The translations under genes and the position numbers were made by a program. A stretch of 64,000 nucleotides of DNA, from NCBI RefSeq assembly GCF_039724765.1, contig NZ_CP155729.1, positions 2,985,501 through 3,049,500 of the forward strand, given 5' to 3'. The stretch is from Sagittula stellata E-37. GTDB taxonomy: Bacteria; Pseudomonadota; Alphaproteobacteria; Rhodobacterales; Rhodobacteraceae. The notes under the pieces are model-generated. The model was not told the origin of the DNA, ran no database searches, and worked only from the letters and a program-made list of their open reading frames with translations. This document shows, piece by piece, positions 45,524 to 53,929 of the stretch (position 1 is its first letter; each line of letters starts with the position of its first letter).

Positions 45524-46582
45524 ATGAGAACCTCCACGAGCCTAGGCGCCGCATTCCTCGTAGCTGCGGCGACCAGCGCACTGGCAATCCAATCGACTTT
45601 GACGCTGACCAGTTGGGGGGAGCATTTCAATTTCGACAGCCAGACTACGGCGCTCGACTACACCCCTCTGTCGAAGGCCGAAAAGAAATGGAAACTCTGC
45701 GTCGTGTTTCCACATCTGAAGGATCCGTACTGGGTCGCAACGAACTATGGTGTCGTTTCCCACGCAAGAAGCCTGGGTGTCGCGGTCGATCTGTTCGAAG
45801 CGGGCGGATACGACCATCTGGAAGAACAGAAGAAACTGGTAAAGGATTGCGCCGCGGCAGACTACGATGCGATCCTTCTTGGCACTGTCTCCTACGACCA
45901 GATGACCGAGACGGTCACGGAAGCGGCCCAGTCCGTTCCGGTGTTTGCCACGGTGAATGCGATCCAGGGTGACGGAATCACCGGCATGGTCGCGGTCGAT
46001 TGGCACGACATGGGGCGCGCCGCCGGGCAGTATTTCGTCGACAATTACCCGCAAGGCGGCGACGCACCAACCGTAGCCTGGCTGCCCGGTCCGGAAGCGG
46101 CCGGCTGGGTAACCTTTACCGACGCGGGCTTTCGCGAGGTGATGCAGAACTCCGCGGCCGAGATCAGTGCGGTCTACTACGGGGATACCGGTGCAGATTT
46201 CCAACGCGCCCTGGTGGAGGAGGCGCTCGATGCGAACCCGGACCTCGACTACATCGCCGGGAATGCCGTCGCGATCGAAGCGGCCATGGGCGTGCTGCGC
46301 CAACGCGGACTGACCGATCAGGTGGGGCTTGTTGCCGACTACTTCACACCGGCGATGTACCGGGGCGTTCGGCGCGGCATCATTTCGAGCGCACCGACCG
46401 ACAGTGCCGCGCTGCAAGGGACGCTTTCTGTGGACCAGGCGGTCCGCCACCTCGAAGGAAAGGAAACGCCCGGCCACATCGGCCCGGTCATTTTCAGCGT
46501 GACAAAGGAAAACTCGTCGACATTCCCGGTGGACCAGTCGCTGGCGCCGGCAGATTTCAATCCGACTTTCAAGGTCGACTGA
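45524..46582 (+). CDS. torT: TorT-family periplasmic TMAO-type binding protein
   Basis: A 352-residue exported protein, signal peptide 1-22 (MRTSTSLGAAFLVAAATSALA). TorT-specific features run the full length: WKLCVVFPHLKDPYWVATNYG, VDLFEAGGYDHLEEQKKLVK, ILLGTVSYDQM, GMVAVDWHDMGRAAGQYF, YIAGNAVAIEAAM and the end SLAPADFNPTFKVD. In E. coli, TorT binds trimethylamine N-oxide and signals through the TorS kinase. Here the next gene, 77 bp on, is a chemoreceptor. Aromatic residues in DPYW and VDW line up with the ligand pocket as I remember it. TMAO or a similar amine is the likely ligand. Confidence 0.85.
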   Translation: MRTSTSLGAAFLVAAATSALAIQSTLTLTSWGEHFNFDSQTTALDYTPLSKAEKKWKLCVVFPHLKDPYWVATNYGVVSHARSLGVAVDLFEAGGYDHLEEQKKLVKDCAAADYDAILLGTVSYDQMTETVTEAAQSVPVFATVNAIQGDGITGMVAVDWHDMGRAAGQYFVDNYPQGGDAPTVAWLPGPEAAGWVTFTDAGFREVMQNSAAEISAVYYGDTGADFQRALVEEALDANPDLDYIAGNAVAIEAAMGVLRQRGLTDQVGLVADYFTPAMYRGVRRGIISSAPTDSAALQGTLSVDQAVRHLEGKETPGHIGPVIFSVTKENSSTFPVDQSLAPADFNPTFKVD

Positions 46583-46659
46583 CGCATCCCGCCTGAAACC
46601 AACCGCTGCGGGAACCGTGAAAATGGAGCCCGCAGCGACGTCCAAAAAAGGTTTGAAAA

Positions 46660-48969
46660 ATGCCCACGGTTTCAATTCGTACAGGGTTGCTGCTTGCAAT
46701 CGCCAGTCTCGCCGCGTTGGTCGCCATTTCGTCGGTGACGGCATTGTTCATCATGCGCTCGATTACCGGGCAACAAGAGATCGTAACGGAACGCGCCTTT
46801 CCCGCCGCCATAACGGCCACGGAACTGGAAGCGGAAACCGGCAGGATTCTCCAGTTCATGGATCGCCTTGACCGTGCGCCGACTGTGCAAGCCGTGGAAG
46901 AATTGGCGTCCGAGTTTGCCACCGCGATGGCTGAGACGAAAAACACGACACAAAGGCTGCACAGCCAGACCGGCAGCACGGCCTTGACGGATCAACTGGA
47001 CGGTTTGCTCGTCGATTTGGAAGCAGCGATCACGGGCTATGTCGATATATCGCGCCAGCGGGCGCAACTCGTCGCGTCACAGTCGGACGCTGTCGCACTG
47101 ATCTCCGACGAAAGCAGCAACCTGAACGGGGTCACCGACTCGCTTGTGGCCAATGCCAGAGCAACTGTCACCAACCGCTTGTCGCGCATGTACGACACGG
47201 TCGAAGACCCATATATGATCGACGATACATATGATACGTTGGACAACATTCTGGACATCGATCAACCTTATTCCACAAGAATGTCGGATCTGCGCAACAA
47301 TGCGCTTTTGTTGCAGCAACTTTCGCTGAAATTGCTGGCGGCGAACGACATCGAAACCCTGGACGCGTTTCAATCGAAAATTTTATTCACGATCGAGACG
47401 ATCGACCGCGAAGTATCAAGCATTGACGATCCGGAAAGGCAGGCTCAGGCCAAGGCATTCCTTGACAAAATGTTGACCGTTTTGGGCAGCGATGCGCAGC
47501 AAAGCCTCTACGACAGCATCGTCGAATCCTTGGCCAACCGAGACCGCGCCACGATCACGCGCGCCGAATTGGACGATCTGTTTGCACAATTCGAAAACAC
47601 TGTCGCCGAAATCGTCAGCATAAGCGCCGCGCAAATCGAAAAATCGGTTTCCAAAGCGGCTCAGCAGGTTTCGGTCGGCAACATGACTTTGATCGCCATC
47701 GCAATAACGGCCATCCTGCTCTCTGGTGCCATCGGCTATGGCTACGTATCGAAGCATATCTTACAGCGGCTCAGTCAGCTATCCAACATGACAAAGGAAA
47801 TGGCGTCCGGAAACATCGACATGACGCTTCCCCGTGCACCCGACGACGAACTGGGCCAGATGGTGACAGCACTCGGTATCTTCCAGAAAGGAGAAATCGA
47901 GCGGCGGGAACAAAAGGAGCGGGAACAAACGCGCCTGAAGGAAACGTCTGATTTTGTTTCCACGCTGAGCGAAGCCTTGCGCAACCTTTCAATGGGGGAC
48001 CTGAGATTCCGCATAGACCAGGATGTCGGTGCAGAGTTCAGCTCGATTTGCGTCAACTACAATCAATCGGTGAACCGTTTGAACGAGATCCTGACCGATG
48101 TCGTTGGCACGTCCGAAACCATTTCCAGCGGCATGCAGAGCCTTTACAACGCATCTATCCAACTCGCGAAACGTACCGAGCAACAGGCAAGCGCGGTGAC
48201 CCAGACGACCACAACCCTGGCCCAGATCAAGAATGAGGTAGAAGGTACGGCGTCCGGCGCGCGCGATGCATGGGAACTCTCTCAGAACGCGCAAAAGAAG
48301 GCCGAGATAGGCAGAGACGTGGTGGCCCAGTCGACGAATGCGATGGAGAGAATCAAGAAAAGCACTGATGAAATCTCTAGTTTCATTGGTTTGATCGACG
48401 ATATCGCCTTTCAAACGAACCTGCTGGCGTTGAATGCGGGGGTGGAGGCGGCTCGAGCCGGCCAAGCCGGGTCCGGGTTTGCTGTCGTTGCCGCTGAAGT
48501 GCGAGGTTTGGCACAGCGTGCAAGCACGGCGGCCCAAGACATCAAGACACGCATTAACACCAGTGTCACAGATGTACAAAATGGTGAAAACCTTGCCAAT
48601 GAAACCAGGCATGCGCTTTCCGAGATCGAAGATATGGTCAAGGAACTGAATACCGCAATAATGGATATCTCGACTACCGCTCAAAGCCAAGTCAATTCCA
48701 TTCGGGAAATCAACACCGCAATGAATGAGATTGAGAACGTGACCCAGCATAATGCCGCGATGGTTGAGGAAACGAATGCGAGTACGGTTGCACTCCAATC
48801 GGATGTTTCTTCAATGCTGGATAGCGCTTCAGTTTTCAAGCTGGACGATCCCCAAGAGAAATCAGCTTCCCAAGAGCCGAAATTCACGCGCTCTTCCAAC
48901 AGCCTCGAACTGTTTTCCGCCATGGCCAATGATGCGGATATCCCCGCAATGAGGACAATGACCGGTTAG
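46660..48969 (+). CDS. Transmembrane chemoreceptor with large TorS-like periplasmic domain
   Basis: A 769-residue MCP. TM1 is 8-30; the periplasmic part (about 31-340) is all-helical, about 310 residues and Ser/Thr/Asp-rich, as in TorS. TM2 is about 345-363 ([19 protein letters not shown]), HAMP about 365-420 ([17 protein letters not shown]). The signalling tip is [20 protein letters not shown] and [20 protein letters not shown]. It follows torT and likely takes TorT as ligand-bound partner, turning a TorT/TorS signal into chemotaxis. Codon use is less GC-rich than around it. The TAG stop lies on the edge of an insertion element, so the C-terminal tail may be shortened, though the signalling domain is whole. 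Confidence 0.88.
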   Translation: MPTVSIRTGLLLAIASLAALVAISSVTALFIMRSITGQQEIVTERAFPAAITATELEAETGRILQFMDRLDRAPTVQAVEELASEFATAMAETKNTTQRLHSQTGSTALTDQLDGLLVDLEAAITGYVDISRQRAQLVASQSDAVALISDESSNLNGVTDSLVANARATVTNRLSRMYDTVEDPYMIDDTYDTLDNILDIDQPYSTRMSDLRNNALLLQQLSLKLLAANDIETLDAFQSKILFTIETIDREVSSIDDPERQAQAKAFLDKMLTVLGSDAQQSLYDSIVESLANRDRATITRAELDDLFAQFENTVAEIVSISAAQIEKSVSKAAQQVSVGNMTLIAIAITAILLSGAIGYGYVSKHILQRLSQLSNMTKEMASGNIDMTLPRAPDDELGQMVTALGIFQKGEIERREQKEREQTRLKETSDFVSTLSEALRNLSMGDLRFRIDQDVGAEFSSICVNYNQSVNRLNEILTDVVGTSETISSGMQSLYNASIQLAKRTEQQASAVTQTTTTLAQIKNEVEGTASGARDAWELSQNAQKKAEIGRDVVAQSTNAMERIKKSTDEISSFIGLIDDIAFQTNLLALNAGVEAARAGQAGSGFAVVAAEVRGLAQRASTAAQDIKTRINTSVTDVQNGENLANETRHALSEIEDMVKELNTAIMDISTTAQSQVNSIREINTAMNEIENVTQHNAAMVEETNASTVALQSDVSSMLDSASVFKLDDPQEKSASQEPKFTRSSNSLELFSAMANDADIPAMRTMTG

Positions 48970-48970
48970 G

Positions 48971-49369
48971 TCAGTTTGACAAATGGCGGAGCCAAAGCCT
49001 GATCGAAGTGATATCGACGAAGCCGAGGAAGCTCTCCGCGGTCTTGTCGTAGCGGGTCGCAACCCGGCGGGCGTTTTTCAGCTTGTTGAAGCATCGTTCG
49101 GCCAGGTTGCGCAGGCGATACAATGACCGGTCGACGCCGACGCGCATCTTGCGTGAATTTCGCATGGGGATGACCGGCAACACATCGCGTTTGTCCATGG
49201 ATCTGCGCATGCTGTCAACGTCATAGCCCCGATCAGCCAGCAGGACGCTTGGCGTTGACGGGTCGTCAGCCATGACCCGATCAAAGCCAAGGTAATCGGA
49301 TGTTTGCCCAGCGGTGATCTCGGTCCTCATCGGCAGTTCCAGCGGCATTGGCGAGATGGTGGATCTTGG
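48971..49369 (-). pseudogene. C-terminal half of outer IS5-family transposase
   Basis: Reads RRFTTKIHHLANAAG, then, after a one-base frameshift near 49346-49349 (GGAACTG where GGACTG would keep the frame), MRTEITAGQTSDYLGF, VLLADRGYDVDSMRRSM and NLAERCFNKLKNARRVATRY, ending LWLRHLSN. The DRGYD and the YR-x-E type (ERCFNKLKNARRVATRYDK) catalytic segments are kept. It is cut from its N-terminal half by the inner IS. Confidence 0.85.
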
Positions 49370-49378
49370 TCGTAAACC
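49370..49378. repeat. 9-bp target site duplication, left copy
   Basis: TCGTAAACC directly abuts the left end of the inner IS and matches the right copy (50651-50659) in 8 of 9 bases. A 9-bp duplication is typical for the IS903 group of the IS5 family. Confidence 0.8.
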
Positions 49379-49432
49379 GGCGCTGTTGCGCAAATCGGCG
49401 TTCGGGCTGAAGGTCCTTTTTCCCGCTGTGCT

Positions 49433-50586
49433 TCAGGCGATGGCCTCGATCTCGGCTCTGCCGGGGGCCGGGAAGCGGTTCACGATGACGATGCGGATCT
49501 GGATTTCGGCGGTCTGGCGGTCGGGGGTGAGCCATCGACGCGCCATCGGTCCGGGCGACAGTGGCGAACGGACATGATCCGCTCGCCGAAGAACTTCAGG
49601 CATTTCATCCCTTGGCCGACAGGGCATTGCGTCGGCAATGTCCCGAGAGGCTGAGCTTCGACCCGACTTCGGACATGGTAGCGGGCCCACGTCTTCCAGA
49701 GCGCCCTGCCGAGGTGTCGCGTCGCGCGCAGGATCTCGTTTCGCGCCAATGCTGCGGGGCAGTCTTCTTTCCAGGCGCGGCCGTTCCGGTGGATCGGTAT
49801 GACGGCATCGGCGCCGTGCTCGACGATGGCGGGATGGCATCGGCGTGTGTCGGATGCGCCGTCCGTTGCCCGGCAGGGTCATGCGTCGCATGATCCCGAG
49901 AGGGGCCGTGACGGTGGCGATCTCCTCGCCCTCGGGAATGTGCGACAGCAGGTCTGGCAGCAGCGGGCTGTCGCCATGGCGGCCTGAGGTGAACTCGACC
50001 GCGCGTATGTCGCCGGTTTCCGTGTCCGGGGCGATGTGAACCTTGCGCCATTGCCTCTGGCCGGAGGCGCGATGCTTCCGGGCCGGCCATGCGCCACCGC
50101 CACCGAACGTCACCCCCGTGCTGTCCGCTGCCCGGCCGTGCATCGCGCGGTGATGTCACGAGAGGGGATCGGCAGGTTCAAGGGCTTGCCCGAGCGGCGA
50201 CAGGGGATCTGACCCCGATCCGCGCTTGCCGTCGGCACAGCGCCGAACAGTCCGGAGCCGGCCAGTCGCGCCCAGCCATCCGGATCGGGCTCTCGACCGG
50301 CCCGACCGTCTGCCGCAGCGGAAGGCCGAACAGGCCGGGGCTCCGCCCGTTCAGGGCTGAAACGATCCCCCGGATCGTTTCCGAGACGCCCCTCACCCTT
50401 CAGCGTCAGGCAGGTGTGGATCGCGACATCCGAGAACGTCTCGGGCCGCCCCCGTTTACCGGTCTTTCCGGCGTGCCGGACCGTGTCGGGATCAAACCAG
50501 ACCGAGAGCGAACCCCGCCGGCGCAGCGCAGCGTCATATTCGGACCAGTCCGTCGTGCGATAGCGGGTGGGCGAGAGCCTCGGCAT
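49433..50586 (-). pseudogene. Inner IS5-family transposase, multiply frameshifted
   Basis: Family-typical parts appear in order but in different frames: MPRLSPTRYRTTDWSEYDAA and RGRPETFSDVAIHTCLTLK; FGLPLRQTVGPVES and ALCRRQARIGV; IPCRRSGKPLNL; DSTGV then QWRKVHIAPDTETGDIRAVE; AVIPIHRNGRAWKEDCPAA; and DRQTAEIQIRIVIVNRF at the end. At least four frame changes and inserted stretches separate them. The gene cannot give an active enzyme. Confidence 0.85.
50337..50392. repeat. 56-bp palindromic insert inside the inner transposase
   Basis: Bounded by GGGGC/GCCCC and centred on a perfect 10-bp inverted repeat, GAAACGATCC-CCC-GGATCGTTTC (50359-50381). It interrupts the transposase between the codons for CLTLK and FGLPLRQT, which are normally adjacent apart from two or three residues. 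Confidence 0.55.
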
Positions 50587-50650
50587 GACACCGATCCAAC
50601 GCACTGGATTCCTACAGTGAATCCTCATCGCTGATATATGCGACAAGCCC

Positions 50651-50659
50651 TCGTGAACC
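50651..50659. repeat. 9-bp target site duplication, right copy
   Basis: TCGTGAACC directly follows the right end of the inner IS; one mismatch to the left copy. Confidence 0.8.
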
Positions 50660-51112
50660 CTGACCCACCTCGTGAACGGCCAAGACCCTGTCGCGGATTC
50701 GCCCTTTAGCGCGCGCGGCCTCCCTCTAGAGACATTGCTGGCGCGATGCCCTGCCGGGCAGTGGATGATTGGCGCGAACCACACTTCTGTAGATCATTTG
50801 CAGGGCGTACGGCACCGCCCCGCTTTCGTTCAGCGCGTCTATTATCTGCTCCCAGAGCTCCGCCAGTGTCCAGCACCGGAACTGGCGGTAGACGCTTGAC
50901 CACTTGCCGAACTCTTCCGGCAAATCGCGCCAGGTAGAGCCTGTGCGCGCGATCCAGAAAATCCCTTCAAGAGCAAGGCGGTGGTTGGTAGGTTTGCGTC
51001 CGTTCGGGGCGCGAACTATCAGGATGAAACGCTCAAAGAACGCCCATTCCTCGTCCGACATCAGGTCTCGTGCCAAGCGGGTCTGCATCGCAGATACCGG
51101 CTTGAATCCCAT
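50660..51112 (-). pseudogene. N-terminal half of outer IS5-family transposase
   Basis: Begins MGFKPVSAMQTRLARDLMSD and continues HRLALEGIFWIARTGSTWRD, LPEEFGKWSSVYRQFRCW and VPYALQMIYRSVVRANH, the OrfA part of IS427-type elements. The frame is lost after VVRANH at about 50760, though a GRSRGG-coding stretch (GGCCGTTCACGAGGTGGG) can still be read just before the inner IS. Confidence 0.85.
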
Positions 51113-51148
51113 CAGCGCGTCCCGTGAATCCCTTTTGTCAACACGACC

Positions 51149-51466
51149 ACCTACACGCTAAAGTACTGGCAAGGCCTGACCCTTTTCGTCGACAATGGGC
51201 GGATAGACTTAGACACGAACCCGGTTGAACGCATGTTTAAGCCGTCTATCTTGCTTCGCAAAAATGCGTTGTTCATAGGCAGTGACGAAGGCGCACATGC
51301 TTGGGGCATCCTGTCCTCCAACGTAGAGACCTGCAAGCTCGACAACATAAATGTTGAGTCCTATCTGACTCGGATTCTGGATCAGATCGAGGCGAAGCTG
51401 CCTCGACGCGATTACGCAAAGCTGCTTCTTTGGAACGCCCCTGCGAAACTATCGATCAGTCGTTAG
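51149..51466 (+). pseudogene. IS66-family transposase, C-terminal fragment
   Basis: YTLKYWQGLTLFVDNGRIDL, DTNPVERMFKPSILLRKNAL, FIGSDEGAHAWGIL and ETCKLDNINVESYLTRILDQ match the last third of IS66 TnpC. The N-terminal part is missing; the fragment begins right at the outer IS end. About 105 codons remain. Confidence 0.85.
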
Positions 51467-51786
51467 ATGGCGTAGGGCCGCGGGAATCTAACCTTCGCTC
51501 TGCCCGGCCCAAACGTCCAACCGGGACGGGAAGCGGTCGGTCAGGAGAATAGAGTGCGCACGGCGACGCAACGGTGCCCGACCGGCGCTCCTCCGATCAT
51601 CAGGCGCCGCGGGCCCGGTAGCGCGCCCTCCGCCCGCCTGTTTGCGGTTCCGGCCCAAGCCTGTTATCCACCCCGGAAATGTTGAAAAGAAACGCAAAAT
51701 GAACGCGTGGCATGTCCTGAACATGCCACCCTACATGGCGTGCGCTTTCGTTTCGCATTCAATTGAACGTCTAAAAGGAGAACCTC
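51467..51786. other. Upstream region of the amine ABC transporter
   Basis: A 320-bp gap following the IS66 fragment with no supported gene. It should contain the transporter promoter. A GAACGTCTAAAAGGAGAACC leader precedes the start codon. Confidence 0.4.
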
Positions 51787-52779
51787 ATGCGTACCATGAA
51801 GCTCGCATCCACCGCACTCGCCGCCACCCTCGCACTGCCGCTCGCCACTCAGGCGCAGGCTCAGGACGACGCTGGCCAGTGCGGCGAAGTTTCGATCGCC
51901 CAGATGGGCTGGGCCGCTGCCGAGGTGACCACAAACATCGCCAAGTTCCTGCTGGAGCAGGGTTATGGCTGCGATGTCACCTTGGTGCAGTCCGACACCA
52001 TTCCCGCGATCACCTCGGTCGCTGAAAACGGCGAGCCGGACGTGGTGACCAACCTGTGGCTCAACTCGGGCGGTGAAGCCTATATCAAACTCGAAGAAGG
52101 CGGCACCATTCAGCGCCTGACCTCCGTGCTGGAGCCAGGCGGTGTCGAGGGCTGGTGGATCCCCACCTCGCTCGCCGAAGAGCACCCCGAACTGAAGACC
52201 ATCGACGGTATCCTTGAGAACCCCGAGCTGGTCGGCAGCCGCTTCAACAACTGCCCCGATGGCTGGGGTTGCCGCGTTGTCTCCGACAACCTGTCGCGCG
52301 CGCTGGACCTTGAAGGCCATGGCATCGAGGTCTTCAACCACGGCTCGGGCGAGACGCTCGCGACGTCGATGGGCGCGGCTGTGACCGGCGGTGAGCCCTG
52401 GTTCGGCTACTACTGGGGCCCGACTGTCCCGCTTGGCAAGTACGACATGACCAAGGTGGACTTGGGCGGCTATGACGAGGCGGCCTTTGCCCCGCTGCAG
52501 AACCCCGATACCCCCGACCCGCAGGTTTCGGATTTCCCCGCGGCGCCGATCCTGACATCCGTCACCACCGAGTTCGCCCAAGAGAACCCCGAGGTGACCG
52601 AGTTCTTCACCAACATGACCTTCGCCACCGACCAGATGTCGGGCCTGCTGGCATGGAAAGACGAGAACAACGCCTCGAACGAGGAAGTCGCCGTCTACTT
52701 CCTGTCGACCGCGTCCGACACCTGGACCAACTGGGTCAACGACGCCGCGCGCGAAAACCTCTCGGCACTCCTTAAGTAA
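51787..52779 (+). CDS. Quaternary amine/TMAO-type ABC transporter binding protein
   Basis: Periplasmic binding protein, 330 aa, signal peptide 1-25 (ends AQAQ). Conserved text: CGEVSIAQMGWAAAEVTTNI, VQSDTIPAITSVAENGEPDV, TNLWLNSGGEAY, GGVEGWWIPT, NNCPDGWGCRVVSDNL and EPWFGYYWGPT. The Trp-rich positions (GW, GWW, GWGC, WFGYYWG) suit an aromatic cage for a trimethylammonium or amine oxide group. It recalls the roseobacter TMAO-binding protein TmoX as well as glycine betaine proteins (OpuAC family); I cannot separate these by eye. AAGGAG precedes the ATG. A hairpin with a T-run follows before the permease. Confidence 0.85.
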   Translation: MRTMKLASTALAATLALPLATQAQAQDDAGQCGEVSIAQMGWAAAEVTTNIAKFLLEQGYGCDVTLVQSDTIPAITSVAENGEPDVVTNLWLNSGGEAYIKLEEGGTIQRLTSVLEPGGVEGWWIPTSLAEEHPELKTIDGILENPELVGSRFNNCPDGWGCRVVSDNLSRALDLEGHGIEVFNHGSGETLATSMGAAVTGGEPWFGYYWGPTVPLGKYDMTKVDLGGYDEAAFAPLQNPDTPDPQVSDFPAAPILTSVTTEFAQENPEVTEFFTNMTFATDQMSGLLAWKDENNASNEEVAVYFLSTASDTWTNWVNDAARENLSALLK

Positions 52780-52812
52780 TCGGATGCCCTGCCCTTCGGG
52801 GCGAAGTTTCTC

Positions 52813-52840
52813 AACGGGGCCGGGCAATCGGCCCCGTTTT
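52813..52840 (+). terminator. Intercistronic terminator/attenuator
   Basis: AACGGGGCC/GGCCCCGTT (9 bp, 8-base loop) followed by TTTTGGTTTTC, 33 bases past the binding protein gene and 47 before the permease. Partial read-through would keep the binding protein in excess. Confidence 0.75.
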
Positions 52841-52884
52841 GGTTTTCAACAACAAGGAGGGCCTGCAAGGGCCGCAATGCTCAT

Positions 52885-53919
52885 ATGGCAACCTACGATG
52901 GTCTCTTCGATACCCTTGGCCTGAGGGAGTGGTGCGGTGCGCAGGACTCCGGCGCACCGATGTCAATGGCCGACCTGCTGGCCAAGTCAAGCGGCGCCGA
53001 TGCCGACACCTCGTTGCGGGACTTTCCATTTCCCTCGCTCGATGCCCTGCACGAGGCCTGCGCGGCCATTCCGCAGTCGCGCGATCTGACGCTTGGGCTG
53101 GAAACCGGCTTTCTCGGCATTCGCGATGCGCTGCGCGTGGTCGTCGATCCGCTGACCCAACCGCTGAGCTGGGCACTTGAGACCATGCTTTGGGTGATGA
53201 CCGAAACGCCCTGGTGGGCCATGGTTCCGATACTGCTGCTGATCACCTGGGTGGTAGGCCGGTCATGGAAGGTCGTGGGCTTCGTGGCGCTGGTTCTTGC
53301 GGGCCTCGCCTTCGTCGACCACTACGAGGTCGCGATGCAGACCCTCGCCATCATCTTCGTTTGCGCCTTCATATGCGTATTGATCGGGGTGCCCATAGGG
53401 ATTGCCATGTCGCGCAGCGATCGCCTGCAGGGCATACTGACGCCGGTGCTGGACATGCTGCAGACCCTGCCGCCATTCGTTTACCTGATCCCGCTGATCT
53501 TCCTGTTCTCGGTGACCGAACCCAAGCTCTACGGCATCGCAGTGATCCTTTACGCGATCGTGCCGGTGGTGCGCCTGACCAACCTCGGCATCCGGCTTGT
53601 CAATCCGGACGTGATCGAGGCCGCCGACGCCTTTGGCATGACCAAAAGCCAGAAGCTCTTTGGCGTGCAGATCCCGCTGGCGCTGCCCAACATCATGGCC
53701 GGCGTGAACCAGACGATCATGATGAGCCTTGCGATGGTGGTCATCGCCTCGATGGTCTCGGCCCCGGGCCTTGGCATTCTCGTGCTGCGCGGCATCCGCA
53801 ACCTTGAACTTGGCGTCGGTCTGATTGCCGGTCTGGGTATCGTCGTACTGGCCATCGCGCTGGACCGCGTGACCAAAGCCTCGCTGGCGCGCATCGACGC
53901 CAGCCAAAGCAGCCGCTGA
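52885..53919 (+). CDS. Quaternary amine/TMAO-type ABC transporter permease
   Basis: A 344-residue ProW-like permease. Residues 1-95 are soluble; six or seven membrane segments follow (about 100-335). The coupling loop to the ATPase is EAADAFGMTKSQKLFGVQIPLALP, the standard EAA motif with G and P. LDMLQTLPPFVYLIPLIFLF is typical of the OpuAB/ProW family. The start codon follows GGAGGGCCTGCAAGGG. It lies between the binding protein and ATPase genes. Confidence 0.88.
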   Translation: MATYDGLFDTLGLREWCGAQDSGAPMSMADLLAKSSGADADTSLRDFPFPSLDALHEACAAIPQSRDLTLGLETGFLGIRDALRVVVDPLTQPLSWALETMLWVMTETPWWAMVPILLLITWVVGRSWKVVGFVALVLAGLAFVDHYEVAMQTLAIIFVCAFICVLIGVPIGIAMSRSDRLQGILTPVLDMLQTLPPFVYLIPLIFLFSVTEPKLYGIAVILYAIVPVVRLTNLGIRLVNPDVIEAADAFGMTKSQKLFGVQIPLALPNIMAGVNQTIMMSLAMVVIASMVSAPGLGILVLRGIRNLELGVGLIAGLGIVVLAIALDRVTKASLARIDASQSSR

Positions 53920-53929
53920 GGAGACGGAC

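Larger units (their letters stand above)
49379..50650 (-). mobile_element. IS5-family (IS903-like) insertion sequence (inner), degenerate
   Basis: 1272 bp. The left end GGCGCTGTTGCGCAAATCGG has the IS903-type start; the right end, inverted, is GGGCTTGTCGCATATATC (12 of 18 matching). It is flanked by TCGT[A/G]AACC direct repeats. The transposase on the minus strand is broken in several places. It sits in the sequence coding for GRSRGG-FTTKIH of the outer transposase. Confidence 0.85.
48970..51147 (-). mobile_element. IS5-family insertion sequence (outer), split by a second IS
   Basis: The ends GTCAGTTTGACAAATGG (48970-48986) and, inverted, GTCGTGTTGACAAAAGG (51131-51147) are imperfect terminal repeats. 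Without the inner element and one target copy, it is about 897 bp, usual for IS427-type IS5-family elements with two reading frames. Both transposase parts are on the minus strand: the N-terminal part at the right, the C-terminal part at the left. No matching target duplication flanks it; the left flank is the chemoreceptor stop and the right flank an IS66 fragment, so the locus was rearranged. Confidence 0.8.

Noticed and set aside
49340..49350. Programmed frameshift in the outer IS
   Set aside because: The site lacks an A-rich slippery motif; a one-base insertion in decaying DNA is simpler.
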